The notes: generated from the letters alone by a model not told the origin. Positions 25,146 to 37,962 are shown, counted from the first letter of the stretch. The stretch is 64,000 nt of DNA from Spirodela intermedia (GCA_902729315.2 LR746272.1:11650327-11714326), one strand, 5' to 3'. Translations and numbers: made by a program.

Positions 25146-28100
25146 TTAATGCCGCAACTGATCCTCGCCGGCGACGTTGAGGGACTCGATGCCTTTGAGG
25201 GCGGATTCGAAGGTCCTCGAATGGGAGGGAAGCCTACCAGAAGAAGATGAATTCTTGGGCTCAGCAGAGGCGACAGGGGGGCTCATCTGGGCGCCGGAAA
25301 ACCTGCGGAACCCTCCGGGGCTCGCCTCGGCGGGGCGGAGGCGGGAGAGGTCGACTTCGCCGCCGGCGGGGGCTTCTCGGCTGCTAGACACAGCAGCAGC
25401 ACGCTTCGAGGATCCACCGGATCGCCCCAAAACTGTTGAACTGGACGGCTACAACGAGTTCATCCACATCCCGGTCAGGAATTGGAAAGATCTATCGAAG
25501 AAACGGAAGTCAGAAGATTGAGAATAATAAGCCATCCTTCTCAAGCGACACCAAGAACATCAGACGCAGTGATCCCGAATCATTCATTCACAGATTTAGG
25601 GTTTTCAAACGAGGCGAGCATGAACACATCGCTTCTGCAGCTACCCTTTTGAGTAAAGGAACGATTTTTCTACCCAACCAGGAACCACTGAAGGGATGTG
25701 ATACTACCCATCAAAGAGATGGGTTGATGTTCTGGATAAGCTGCTGTCCCCATCACCGTTCTATAATAGTTCTTTCAAAGAGTTACGATTTCCGATGGTT
25801 CTAGAAAAATTCGCCGAGGATTCCCATGAAACAGATTATGAGTTCTTGTCGGAGACGGAAGAGGATAAAAGAAGTCAACGACTCACCATAGCCTCCTTCG
25901 TAGCGGTCGTATCGTTTGCAATCACCGGCTTCTGCCTTACTGCGTTTGCAGAAGTAGGCATGGAGGACCGACGACGAGAGGAGTCCACCGCAGACCAACC
26001 AGATATCCTTCCTTCTTCACCGCCTGAAATGCATCCGGGCCGTTTAAAAACTCTGCTGAACAGTAAAGAGGATCTGGCATTTTGGCTATGCCCAACGGTT
26101 TAATTTAGTAGAAAGCAAACACGATCCCCCTCAGTTTTTTTTTTTACTTTTTTTTTCCACAATTCCTCCAACATTTCATTCTCCTGACTGAATCAATATA
26201 TATTATTAAAAAAAAAAATCCCAAAGGATTAATCATATCACATTGAGAGATGGAGAGGGAGAGGGAGAGCAGTGCCAATCAAGCTGCATTGATTGGAAGG
26301 CATCAGAGTTTTTTCTTTTTTTTAATAAGCTAAGTTAACCATCGCAGAATCTTATAGGCATATGACGACCAGATCATGTTTGCATATTTGATGATTTAGG
26401 TCAACTTCGAATTGTCAAGATTCGATTTTAAGCACTAAAAAAAGAAAAAAAAAAAAAAAAAGGGGCAATTTTCAGTTCATGGTGGATTCAGAGGACGATG
26501 CAAAACAAAGACAGTGCAGAAAAGACTACCTGACTGTCTCTCTGCATTCGCAACGGGGGGAGTCAACCCAGAGCTTGGTCCAGCACCGTCAATACCCTTG
26601 AGAAGTAAGGGAGAAAGATGATCAAACAAGCGTGCAAGTTCTCCGACAACTGACCTGGTGGGTTTAGCCATGAAGATACACTTACGAGAGATCTTGAAGG
26701 CTTGTTGGTCATCTGAGATCGCTGGTACTTCAAGATTGTCCAGTCAAACACATAGTCAAACTGGAATCCTGAGGAAAAAAAGCATTTGAACTTACTGATT
26801 ATCTGAGCCCCGAGATCCCAAATTCGTTTGATGAAGACATGGCACCAATGTCGTCGGATATGGATGAGTATAAGCCATCTCAGACAAGTCTGTTCTATGG
26901 CATACCTTCTCTGATGAACAGATCACGAAATATCCTCTTCAAGTAAGCATAATCTGGCTTGTCATCAAAACGCAGAGAGCGGCAGTAATGAAAATACGAT
27001 GCGAATTCTGCAGGATATCCGCGACACAGGACCTGTAGACATGTGATGACAGAGATTTAGGCAGTGATGAATCAAGTAGGACAGAAAAATTGTTAGAGCC
27101 TCACATCAAACGGTGTGGACACTTTGCGTTCACTGATCTTTTCATATTTCTGTTTTTTATTTCCCGCTTTTAATCCCTGCCAGGGAAGACTAGACACAGA
27201 ATTAAAAGTTAGAAACGGTCACATAAATAAATAAATAAATAAAAATGAAATTTTATAATAATCGGAGTAAGAGCTCTTGCAAACCTTCCTCTCAGGAAAT
27301 ACATGAGGACATAGCCAAGAGATTCTAAATCATCCCTCCTGCTTTGTTCTTGGAATCCCAAGAAAAGCTGGTTAGTGATGTATGGATCCATGGAGCAGCA
27401 TACCATCCACGGACAATAATATCTCCAGGGCAATGATCTAGGCGATACTTACCAATGCCAAGATGAGTATTCACGCTGGCATATCTTGCTGTCCCGGTCA
27501 AGCTTTTATTTTCTCTGTATATTCGAGGGAATGTTGGCACAAGGTCAGCCAGCAAGTAATCCTACTTGAGAGAAAAATGAAAGACGGAAATAGCGCACTG
27601 CTATCACTCAAAAATCATGCAAATAACATGGCATTGGCCAGTAACCAGAAAGAATGACAACAGAAAGGGGGCATCTACAGGTGCCCTCCCTGCTTGAAGC
27701 CCAAGGTTCCCTGGAGGGAATATAAATCAGACAATCACGTGATCTGTAGAACAGTACCCAAGATAACACCAAATGATGAGATATGGACTCTGATTGGGAT
27801 GAATGAAACACAAACGCAACCCTTTTTATTTTTATTTTTATTTTTATTTTTATTTTTATTTTTATTTTTATTTTTATTTTTATTTTTATTTTTATTTTTA
27901 TTTTTATTGTTTATTTTTTTCTGAGCCGCGGCTCCTCCTCTCTCAACCTCCTCATGATGTGGGCTATTGGCTTCGATAAGTATCCACCTTGAAACAAAGC
28001 TGTCCATAACAGGCATCTGTGCATCTATGCAGCAGCCTCTGCCCCCCTTAGGTGATATTATACTAAAATAGCAACCCCACTAGATCGTACTAGAGAAATA

Positions 28101-30929
28101 AAGCTCACATGAAGATGAGATAACTGCAGATTCTGTCACTTCACCAAACCAGTGATAGGAAACATTTTTATGTATTAAGCCTAAATATAGATGAAGGAAT
28201 GAACTGCAGGGGCAAAGCCAAGCCTAAGATAACCCGTTTCCTAATGCATGCTTGTAGTTCCTTGTAGTTTTGAGTCGAGAGTTACATTTTCAGCACAGTT
28301 TTGTGAAAAAAAATGCCAATTAACGTATGGCAGAGATGATAATGTCATTTAAAAACAATGCCATTAATCATATCCACAATGGCAACAGATTCATTCCCAA
28401 TTCACCTGTAAGGTATGATTGACAAGAAAAGCTCTTCCACTAAACATTGGCGTTACTTTGAAAAACCAACAAGATAAAACCATTTCTGCGTGAGAGAGAA
28501 AAAAAATCGATGACAAGCGTTTCTGATAAACCCCACAAGCTCCCTGGGGCTTCTGTCTATAGACAATAGAGACAAGTACATGACTGAGAAGAATGATCCA
28601 CCACACGTCCTGACATTGTTGAATCTGAATTTTATGGAACTTGTACAAAATCCTCAAGGAAAATGGATGAGGAGTGACGAGAAAATAACAGATCATGAAA
28701 CACCGATATCTCCAGTATGCAGAAAATGAAATGTGCACAAGCAAATGAAATAAAGAACCCCATGCATCACTCTTTCGTCCACTCTCTAAGTCACGTCACG
28801 ATCATTAATGAAGTAAAAGCAAGAAATACTACCAGGAAGAAAGGAACAAAGACAACAATCAATTCAACATTTTTCAGTGAAATAATTGCTGCGCAGCGCA
28901 CTTCAGTTTCAAATGTTTGCTACAGCTTTTGAAACCCCAAGAGGCCAATAATACTTCATAAACGCACCATGTAAAGGTAAGCACTGATGCACCGAAATTG
29001 AGCGATGCCCATATATTCGTGAACAACCTGTATATTGTCTCTCAACATTTCAAGATCACGTGAGGCGCAAATCTAAAGATAGGACCACTTTAGGAAACTC
29101 TCTGGGTACAATAACTCAGAAGTTGTATATAAGTATTGGCGCAGATAAAGATCTGAGCAATGAGAGCACCAATTCCCATGTTTTCTAAGGGATAAACTAT
29201 CCTGGAGATAAAAAAAAAATATATCGAGAAGGATATCTAAAGGTTTTATAATATATTTGAACGAATGCTGATTGATATTATTTTATGAAAATCCAAGATC
29301 ATAATTCACACCTACACGATATACTACGTTCAGATGGTAACTAAATCTAGGAATGAAAGAGAAAATATAAATCACAATTTAAGGAATAATAATCGGCAGC
29401 GGGTCATTCAACATAAAGCCATGCATTACCTTTTGGTACCAAAAAAATTAACGAAAAATAAAGGCACAAATTAGACGCTAAATTTTACTGCTTACTTATA
29501 TGGGATGTGCTGATGGGTTGAAGTCTCCCTGTACTTCTTGGCTAGGCCAAAGTCAATAATGTATACCTATTTAGAGAATAAAACATCTCACGAATGTGAA
29601 TCAGAGATTATATGAAAGAAAACATCAACCCGAACAGCAACAGAGTTATCAAAAATATGACCTGATTTGCACGCCTCCCCAAGCCCATTAGAAAATTATC
29701 TGGCTTGATGTCTCGGTGTAGAAAGGATTTAGAATGAACATATTCTATTCTGTTGATCTGGTTGAAATAGGAAGAGGCCATAACATGTGATCGAGTGAAT
29801 GAAAAATGAGTATACCAACGTATGAAAGAATCTTTAAAACGACGATGTACAAGGAGTGCATCAAGGAATTTCTGCCTACCATTTGATCCGCAAGCATTAG
29901 CACAGTCTTGAGAGTTAGCTTTCTACTGCAGAAGTTAAAGAGGTCCTCAAGACTTGGCCCCAGCAAATCCATCACGAGAACATTGTAATCACCTTCAACC
30001 CCGTACCATCTAACATTTGGAATTCCGGCTGCGAACAATCGAGGAATGTTTCCCATGATCAGAAATTAACCAAGAAAAAGAAACATCTAGCATAATCGTT
30101 CCACTAGTTTATTACTTCCTCCTTGCAGGATTCTGTACAGTTTCCACTCATACAACAGTTGAGGATGCTTGGTCTTGGCGTTCTCCTGAAGAAAAAGAAG
30201 GGGAAGAAAAGGACACAATCCAGTCGTTATGGCTGAGGAATCTGAGGACGAACAGCATGAGAAACAGAGGGTTTACACAAGAACACGAGTTGAATGCCAG
30301 ATAAACGATACAACGGACCTCCCAGGGGAATGGAATGTCAGTAATAAATTCACTTGTTCTTTCAGCGCCCAGAGTTCAGGAAATGAAAAAGGCTCACAAG
30401 ATCCATCTTAACCAGTACCATCTACCGGCAAAGTTATTGCAACAAGATCGCAATTCCGTAAAACAAATAAAATGATCCTTCGGATTAAATGAGATTAGAT
30501 ATGAAAATATTTTTCGGGCTTTGCTATTCTTAGTAGCCAACCTTAAAAAAAAAGAACAAGAAGAGAAAAAGGAAATCACTCCAGCCAAAGACCCAATTAA
30601 TAATCAGCATTTTAAATTCAGGAAAAAGGATGATCATGGCCCGGAGGCAATATCCATCAATTTCACTACGAAAATAGCAAACTAAAGAGCAAAAAATGGG
30701 CCAAAAGAAGAGGAACTTACGAGCTTAATGGCGACATCTTCGTTCGTCTGTATATTTGTCCCTGCACAAACCAAGTGGGCACAAAACCAGGCTCTTCAAA
30801 GAAGGCATGAGTAGAGGGTAGACTGGTGAGATTGATTTGAGAAAGGGGCGGACCTAGGTAAATCTCTCCGAAGGATCCACCCCCGATCTTGCGACCGAGA
30901 CTGAATTTGTTCCCCACGCGAGGCTCCAT
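25146..30929 (-). CDS. casein kinase I (CKL-type)
   Basis: CK1 is a Ser/Thr kinase of the CKL family, acting in nucleus, cytosol or at plasmodesmata depending on the member. Fourteen exons give 476 residues: 30854-30929, 30721-30761, 30116-30185, 29880-30028, 29662-29757, 29496-29566, 27453-27514, 27285-27348, 27105-27189, 26906-27032, 26686-26768, 26530-26596, 25887-26023 and 25146-25448. All are GT-AG and in phase. Seen: [20 protein letters not shown] (glycine loop), VAIKL (K38), [33 protein letters not shown] (catalytic loop, D128), [43 protein letters not shown] and [15 protein letters not shown]. The C-terminal tail ends [12 protein letters not shown], the conserved end of this subfamily. 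HIPYKENK has Lys where Arg is usual. The long intron 6 carries a hexamer satellite. From memory, the Arabidopsis neighbour of DGAT1 and DUF3511 is CKL5. Confidence 0.95.
27823..27907 (+). repeat. (TTTTTA)n hexamer microsatellite in casein kinase I intron
   Basis: About 14 near-perfect tandem copies of TTTTTA fill 85 bp inside intron 6 of the casein kinase I gene, on the antisense of that gene. On the minus strand the repeat is TAAAAA, an A-rich tract inside the pre-mRNA. Confidence 0.92.
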
Positions 30930-33900
30930 CGGCAGGCTGAGCGGAAGCGGCTGATTCTCACTTGGATTTGAGACACTATGGCTACGGTAGACCTAGAACA
31001 AACCGGAAAAACCTAGAAGACGTTCCCAATTGCCACAGAGCGAAGAACCTTCTCTGTAAACCTCGAGTACGACGAAAGCGATTTATCCCCGCCGTTCTGG
31101 GAACCGCGTAGAAACTACGATGCAGGGAAAGCTGCTCGGATCGGCGTGGCCCATGGCAACCCACATGCGCACGGCGTGAGCGTGCTCCGCGTGAAGCAAT
31201 AGAGGCAACTGAGGGGGGTATTAGGGCACCGAGATGCAGCAAGGCTAGGGTTTCGAGAGAGGGAAGCTTGCCACCCTCCTCTCTCAGGCTTAGCAGCAGT
31301 CGGCCGGAAAAGGGGATGGGGAAGAAGAAAGAAGACCGGGACTCTGCCTCATCGCATCGTCACCTTCCGTAAGCCCTGAAGAAACCGAAAAGTCGAAAGA
31401 TGGGTTCTCGATGGCGCCCAGTACACGACTACCCCTCTTCCTGTTTCTGCCTCTGCATATCCTCAGCATCCCCCTCCTCCGCCTCCCTCTCTTTTCTCTC
31501 TCCTTCACCTACTTTCCCACCGCTCTCTCTCTCTCTTCCTCCTCCCCCCCCCCCAACCTCGCTCTCTCTATCTCTCTCCAACTTTCTCACCGTTCTCTCG
31601 GCAGTACAAAACCGAGAGCTCACCAGGAGCAGCCGATGGGTTCTCTCTCTCTCTCTCTCTCTCTCGCTAATCACCCGTCTCTGGCGGCAACCGTTAGATG
31701 TGCATCCCTTCCTCACATCAACGCCATTGGCGCTTTTACCACCACCTCCATTCCTAAACTACCCTGCTATTTTCTAGCTGAATTAGCTCCGCCGTTGACC
31801 AGCTGGTCAATCACGAAAGGAACCCCCCCTCCCCCGCCTTCGTCCTCTCCGGCGACGGTGACCTCTCTGTCCTCGCCTCCTCCTCCGGCGACGGCGACCC
31901 AACCACCGCAATCCTCGTCCACAGCGAGCCCCTCTTTCGCGCCCTCCCCCTCCATTACACGTTCGGTGGCCGGGCGGCGCCACCGAAATCCTGCTCCGGC
32001 CCCGACAGCCCTAATCTCCGTCTTCCCCACTCGATCGGCGTAGGTAGGTTACGTCAACCTCTGTCAGACAATGACCGACCTGCCATCTGCTCCACGGAGA
32101 TCTTCCACCTCCCACAGTTGCTCCACTTCCCTGGTTTAGCGACATGCAGCCATGGACAGGCAGAGCAAGCTCTCCCAGGGTACGAGCCCAAGTTCGAGAA
32201 ACCCTAGGCGGAGCTCTCCTTCTTCCCCCATCAGCGTCCTCCGCAAAATTAATAATAATAAATGACAGTTGACCTTGAGAGAGGGGGAGACAGGAGGATC
32301 GGGCCGCAGATTTACTTCATTTTCGGACATTTTTGACTTCCGGCACGACAAGAAAATGTGATCGAGATTAGCAAAAAAAGCACGAATAGTCAACGTAAAT
32401 CAGAAAGACCTCGCCCGTTTCTCACCGTACAGTCTGCTCGACGGTCTTGTGGGCCCCCAAAACCAGTGCAAACGCACGCTTCAAAAGACGTTTGACTAGT
32501 CGTCAGCTCACTCAAGGGCCTCACAGATGCGTTGACCTCTCACCTGTGCGACGGCCCTAACGGTCCCACGTGGCCAGTCCCGGATGGGATGTTAGGATAT
32601 AATACAGATTTTTCCAATTACGCATTAATTACCACTTAAATATGCTTTTAGCTATATTTATATAGAATAATTGAGTTCAAAAAAGTATTTCTACCAGGCT
32701 ATAAGTGTAATTTAATAAAGTAAGCGTGTTTGAATTAATTTTCCCCCTCTCCCACTCCACAAGAAGAGTCAGGGAGAGAGAGAGAGAGAAGAGAGAGAAA
32801 GGGATCGCCTTTCTCCTTCCCACGCGCGAAGGATGATGGCCCTCTGGTTCAAAAGCTGGGGAGGGGACGTTGCTTTCATCTGTAGAGCTCAGTGGAGTGG
32901 GCCTTCTCTCTCTTTCCGAGGTTTGCCTCCGCGGTGGTCCCCGGAGAGCCGGAGCAGGGCGGAGAGAGGATGCGGCGAGGTCTTCTGCAATCGGATGAAC
33001 CGGCCCGATTGCGACTCCTGTCCTTCATCTCTCTGCCTTGTGGTTGCGATCGCTGCAGATTTCACGAGACGAGCGGCGATCTACGAGTTTATGCGAGCGG
33101 ATGGATGACGGGGAAGGGGTTCGTCTTCTTCTGTGTCTTCATTCCGTGTTGCAGGTTTCATCCTGCGACAGGCCGAGAGAAGAATTAATTTGGAATCTCG
33201 AGGTATGATTCTGCAGTAATTTATTCCGTCTGAAGCGGGGATTGCTCCGGGAAAAGCTGTGGAATCGCCGATTAGGGTTCCAGTAACCGATCGAATCCGC
33301 CCCGTGAAGAATTCTTCCCGAGTTTCAGTTCGATCCTGATTGCTATTCTCCCATCAACCTGAGGATCAGGCACAAGTTGTTCTTCTTCTTCCACCACCTC
33401 TACAGTGCAAGATCCCACGGGGGAGAGAGATAGAGAGAAGGGGGGGGGTTGCATAGATTTGATCGAGCCCAGGCTGCTGTTACCTTCCTGGTTTCTTCCA
33501 CCTTTGTCATGGCAGAACCTGGAAAGAGAGAGAGATAGAGATCTCCGTCCCGGCGGATCTCCACGACAAAAGCACGCAGTCAGTGCACGGACCACCCACA
33601 GCTCAGCTCCGCCGTCCTCTTCTGCCTCGGGACAGAGCTACTCCTCTCCACATCTCAAAAACCCTGTTTCTCGCTCTCAACTTCTCAGAAGAGAGAGAAA
33701 GGAGAGGGACATAGAGAGAGAGAGAGAGAGAGAGCCGCGAGGTGGGGACCGCCGGAATTCCCCCCGGAGTAAATAAAGCCGCATCCTGAAGATTACCCTA
33801 TGAAATTTCTGTTTATATATTGAGCAGGATCTCCCTCCGGCGAATCTGCCATCAATTCCCCCTGCAACTTTGGGTTCCGCTACCACGCCGTTCCTCGACT

Positions 33901-34246
33901 GTCACCACTAAGAAAACCAAGGGACGAACGGCCTCGACGAGGGACGCTCTCGAACCGCGGGAGGGGAAGGCGAGGCCAGGGAAACCCTAAGGAATTCATC
34001 TCAGCTCATGGAGAAGGCGAGGCAAGAACACGACAGAGGGGACGACGGATCAAACAGATGTACATGCAAAAACACAGAGATTTGAGGATTACAAGCTCTA
34101 CTGAGGAAAAAAATGGCACCTGGCTCAACCCTTCATCAACCCACAAAGTCAAACCCACAGACCCAGCAAGAAGAAGCCCAAACTCCCAAGGATTCCACAT
34201 AATGGGGGCAGGCAACGAGGCGTTGATCCCCGGAGGAGAAGCGGAG
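30930..34246. other. 3.3 kb gap with no supported gene
   Basis: This contains the casein kinase I promoter on its left side and the 3' flank of the IQD gene on its right. CT tracts lie at 31642-31665 and GA tracts at about 33715-33735. A spliced non-coding transcript is possible around 32760-33210, where an intron-end-like TTGCAG (about 33150) and a donor-like CTCGAG/GTATGA (about 33200) are visible. I found no protein that I recognise. The 210-codon plus-strand frame from 31411 is mostly translated CT repeat and proline/serine runs, and I do not accept it. Confidence 0.45.
31782..32204 (+). other. start-less open frame, possible unrecognised exon
   Basis: In one plus-strand frame there is no stop from 31782 to the TAG at 32205, 141 codons, and also no ATG. 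The codons are GC-rich at the third base, and the peptide includes AFVLSGDGDLSVLASSS, TAILVHSEPLFRALPLHYTF and YEPKFEKP. It reads more like protein than the overlapping frames. A TTAG acceptor-like site lies at 31783-31786 and a donor-like GTAGGT near 32040. I do not recognise the family, could not find matching neighbouring exons, and cannot exclude chance. Confidence 0.25.
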
Positions 34247-36239
34247 CTAATACACAGGGGCCGGCCTCTCCCCGCCGCCATAGTAGGAGTTCTCCTTCTC
34301 CAAGTCCCTCAGCAAGCTCTTCTCCTGGCGCACGAACTTGGAAGGAGGGATCTTGGGACCTGAACCCTGGCAGCTCCTTGAGTCCACCGCCGCCGTCTTC
34401 CTGAGGGCGGCGCCGCCGCCGCCCTTCTGCTTTGCCCTGATGGACTGCGTCAAGCCCATGTAGCTCGGCCTGCCGGCGCTGCTCTCCTCGGCCCTCTCCG
34501 ATGCCGACGCCGCAACGGTCGTCCCAGAAATGGGCGTCGAAGCGCCCACGGAGGAAGAAGACGCTGAACTCTCGTCGTACCTGAATTCAGAGCTGGGCGA
34601 TGAAGTCGAGCGGAACCCACATCGGGTAGAAGAATGAGCCGGAGTCGGGGGCTTGGCTGATATCTTCGTGGTCACGTTGTTCCTCTTGATGCACACCGAT
34701 CCGGGCTCGAAGGGCTTCGATCGAGTTCCACGATGATCATCTTCACACTTCTTCGATGATCTCGAGGGCGCCCCCTGAGGTTCTTCACATCTTCGGGGAA
34801 CATGGGGCTCCGAGGCCACCGCGGGGGCCTGCTGCTCCATCAATCTGCTCTCCCATGGCTTGGCGGCCATCCACCGCTCCAGCCAGCTCCAGCCCCAGTT
34901 CGACCGGTCGAGCTCCTGGTTCTTGGGCGGGATCACCGCCGAACTGGGTTTGGCGTTTGGTCTCAGATGCTGAAAAGCAGGACCACAGATTTTTAAATGC
35001 AGAAAACAGAGATCGTTCAGATGAAAAGATTCCTCCTTTTTCCGTTGAAGTCGGACCTGCTGAGATGCAGAGTAAGCGATCGCTCTCTCCCTCCTGAGGG
35101 CTCCTTCCTGCCTCATCTGAATCTTCGCCCGGATTTCGTCCACCGTCCCTTGGCTGTTGCACCACCCTTCCTGCGAGCGGGCCCAGGAAGAAGTTAGAGA
35201 GTTTCTGAATGCAGGGTGCAAAAATCATGAAAAAAGTAATTTCTGGACGAGGCAGATGAAATCTGAAGAACAAGTGAATGCAGCATCGGTGTGACAATTT
35301 AGAGAGGAATTTAGAGAGGGGATTTGGATCACCTCGGCCTCCTTGAGCATGTCCATCTTGCTGCGGTGCATCTCCAGCAGCTTCTGCACCGCCTGGCCTT
35401 CGGAGGACATTCGAACCCGACGAGCTCTGACTCGAGCTTGGACTCGCACGAGCGCCTGCATGCATCTCAGAGTCACCGCCGCCTGCTTCCTCACCTGCCG
35501 CCCTCTGACGATCGCCTGAAGCCTCACCACCCCCCTCAGAGCTCTCAGTGCTCTTCTTGCCTGAAGAACCCACAAAGAAACGAGCATCAAAAAAATTATA
35601 AATAAATGTATGATCAAGGAAATCCAAAGATTAGGCGAGAAAATATTCCTAGGCGGCCAGGCATTCAGCAGAGAATCTTGTACGAGAGTTGAGCCGCTGA
35701 AACCATGGGAGTGAGAAGGGAGCCTGAGGTTTACCAGGAAGCCACGGAAGGTGGTCTGGATGCGGATGGCGGCCCACTCCTGCCTGACCATCATGAAATC
35801 CTTGGGCTGTGCCCTCACCACTGTAGCCATCGCCGCAGTGAAGGCGTCGGCCACGGAAGAGGTGTCTGACTCGTCGGAAGCGGACCTGCGATTCCCCTTG
35901 AATCCCTTCCACCCAAAGCCATGCTCTCCAGAAGAGCTCCGCCAGAGCTTCTTCCATTTCTTCCCACCGCCGCTGCCGCCGCCGCCGCCGCCGCCGCCAC
36001 CGCTGCTGTTGTCGGACATTATCTCCTTCAAGAACAGTCGTCAAGGCAACCCACAGAACGTGGAGAAATCAGCAAACAAGCCTCTCAAAGAGCCAGGAAA
36101 AACAAGAAAACCATGGTGGAGATAGAGAGATTCGGCGAGGACCCATCGACGAGACGGGCACGATTATACTTACATTGTCTTCCCTTTCTGGTTTCTTCAC
36201 GCCCATCAGGGACTTGATCCATTTACCCGAGCCACCCAT
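34247..36239 (-). CDS. IQ67-domain calmodulin-binding protein (IQD5-8-like)
   Basis: IQD proteins are plant calmodulin-binding scaffolds that link calcium signals to microtubules and the plasma membrane. Exons 36174-36239, 35735-36025, 35333-35560, 35057-35170 and 34247-34969 are in phase and give 473 residues. The short first exon [16 protein letters not shown] is the conserved IQD start. Residues about 109-170 form the IQ67 core with three IQ motifs: [35 protein letters not shown] and [15 protein letters not shown]. The exon break between FRGFL and ARRAL is the conserved one of this family. Later segments [17 protein letters not shown] (about 257-273) and [14 protein letters not shown] mark the IQD5-8 type. 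The N-terminus has a glycine tract encoded by a GGC repeat. The protein is basic overall, as usual for IQDs. Confidence 0.93.
35964..36002 (-). repeat. GGC trinucleotide repeat coding poly-Gly in the IQD gene
   Basis: A run of GGC codons (with one serine) encodes about a dozen glycines near residue 30 of the IQD protein. The repeat is in frame and could vary in length between alleles. Confidence 0.75.
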
Positions 36240-36534
36240 TCTGAAGATATGCCGTTCGGAGCGAGATGGGGTTTACCCTACAGGAGGAAGAGGTGTAGAA
36301 GACGCGGCGGAGAGCGAGATTTAGCAGACACCTGAACACACTGCGTCTTGTCCCCGGCAATGAGATTATTTAGCTAAGAAACTGAACTGAAGGAGAGGAG
36401 AGAGAGAGAGGCTCCGAAAGGTAGGTTTTTCTCCTTCCGGAGTACGGGCAGGGAGAGGGAGAATGCGGAGGGGGGACGAAGGGCTACAACTCGGATTAGG
36501 GTTTCAAACTTGGCGCGCAGGCAGAGAGAAAGTC

Positions 36535-36595
<61 letters not shown>

Positions 36596-36954
36596 CTATG
36601 TCCTTGTAGCAGTTCGACCTGCAGAATCAAAAATAAAGGGCCTGTAAGAAGAGGCGGCTTCGGTTAAGAGGAGATACAGACGATGCACCTAGGCGCACAG
36701 AACCACACCTATCATTGTGCGCCACGTCATCCAATAGACAGATTGGCCCAGTGCGCCCGGCGCACGCAGACGTTATTGTAGCAGTTGGGCGACGTCTCTC
36801 CACGTGGAATCGTGGGCCCGGTGGGACGTGGCTGGCCGTTTGATTTTGAATTTCAAATGAACCGGGGAGGGAAATGAATGAGCAGGCGTCTTCCTTTTGT
36901 CGGAAACGTATTCAACCTTTCACCCCTGATATTGTCCATATTTACCTCATATAC

Positions 36955-36994
<40 letters not shown>

Positions 36995-37703
36995 CACGTC
37001 TGCGGTGGGCCGCGCCGTCGGCGGCTCGGGCAAGAAAAGCCGGCGCTCCGGCAGCGCAGTCAACCCCATGAATTTGACCGCCGTTTCCGCCCTATGACGG
37101 TTGACCGGGATTCAACCGGACATTGATCTGAACTTCGTTCGAAGCCCTACTATTTACTCGACTTTTATTATTGAACAGGCGACGCCCTAGGGTCAAGGAG
37201 TGGCAGCTTAATGGGTCAAACCCCATTAATGGCACACAAGTCAATGCTTCTATGAGGTGGAAGTCAGCGTCGATACTAACGTGCCTTCGATGTAATCGCC
37301 ACGTAATAAATTAAAGGCGTCGTATATGACCACAAATATCCAGTGTGGTCCAATCTGCGCAGGCCCGTAGCCAGGTCCCAACATCAAGCCCAGCTGGCTC
37401 GCCTTGGCCCGACGTTGACCTGGGGATATGGTCCAGCGAAGAAGCTCTGTTATTGCGGCATGTGTGATCATTAAAGCTCACTCTCTCGTGCCCAAGTGGG
37501 GGTCCGAAATTGGTAACTATAGGTGTTTGACTTTCTGGTGAATCCGAGCGTTACGTCGGTCAGAATCTCCGGATCAAACGGTCAGATCACGTCGACTTTG
37601 TCGGTGTCTCATCAGTAAGACGGGGGTATTGGCACAATTGAGTAAAGAATAAGTGCTGTATGTTATCTCATCGAAAAATTGGGGCTATTACATTCAAAAA
37701 ATT
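36240..37703. other. IQD promoter and 3' flank of the small conserved gene
   Basis: The IQD leader and promoter lie at the left. A 28-unit GA tract occupies 36539-36594 and a CT tract 36957-36991. The rest is GC-rich, with many TTGAC/GTCAA cores (W-box core). The plus-strand frames near 36880 are translated CT repeat. I see no gene. Confidence 0.5.
36539..36594. repeat. (AG)n microsatellite upstream of IQD
   Basis: A pure AG dinucleotide run of 28 units lies 300 bp upstream of the IQD start. It is the longest dinucleotide tract in the window. Confidence 0.92.
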
Positions 37704-37925
37704 CTACACGACCGAGAGGACCATCAGATCGACGGCGTCTGAAGCGGCTCCGACGGCGGAGCAGGAATCTCGGGGGGAGACACCGGCGGCGGCGGCGGCG
37801 GCGGCGGTGTTCCCCGCCGCCGACGCTGGTGGCTTGTAATACATCCTCGCCGTCTGGGGGCAGTGGGAGTGGAATCGGGCGGCGATCCTTACGCCTATGT
37901 CCAAAATCACCACGTACCTCCCCAT
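37704..37925 (-). CDS. conserved plant small protein (MGRYV-type), 73 aa
   Basis: This single-exon gene starts with the ATG at 37923-37925. The N-terminal [20 protein letters not shown] and the following [13 protein letters not shown] form a block that I recall as conserved in short uncharacterised plant proteins. The middle is a poly-Ala stretch coded by GCC repeats, and the end is [16 protein letters not shown] at 38048-38053 and a GA/CT tract at 37963-37997 lie upstream in core-promoter positions, which supports expression. Function is unknown. The hydrophobic start could be an amphipathic helix rather than a signal peptide. Confidence 0.62.
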   Translation of the reverse strand: MGRYVVILDIGVRIAARFHSHCPQTARMYYKPPASAAGNTAAAAAAAGVSPRDSCSAVGAASDAVDLMVLSVV

Positions 37926-37959
37926 ACCCAGGAGGCAGCGTTGACCCGCTATGAACTAT

Positions 37960-37962
<3 letters not shown>

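Noticed and set aside
27735-28016. Minus-strand frame with a KNKNKN run
   Set aside because: Direct translation of the TTTTTA hexamer satellite in a casein kinase I intron.
31411-32043. 210-codon plus-strand frame, MAPSTRLPLF...
   Set aside because: Mostly translated CT repeats and Ser/Pro runs; no recognised domain; the overlapping start-less frame looks more protein-like.
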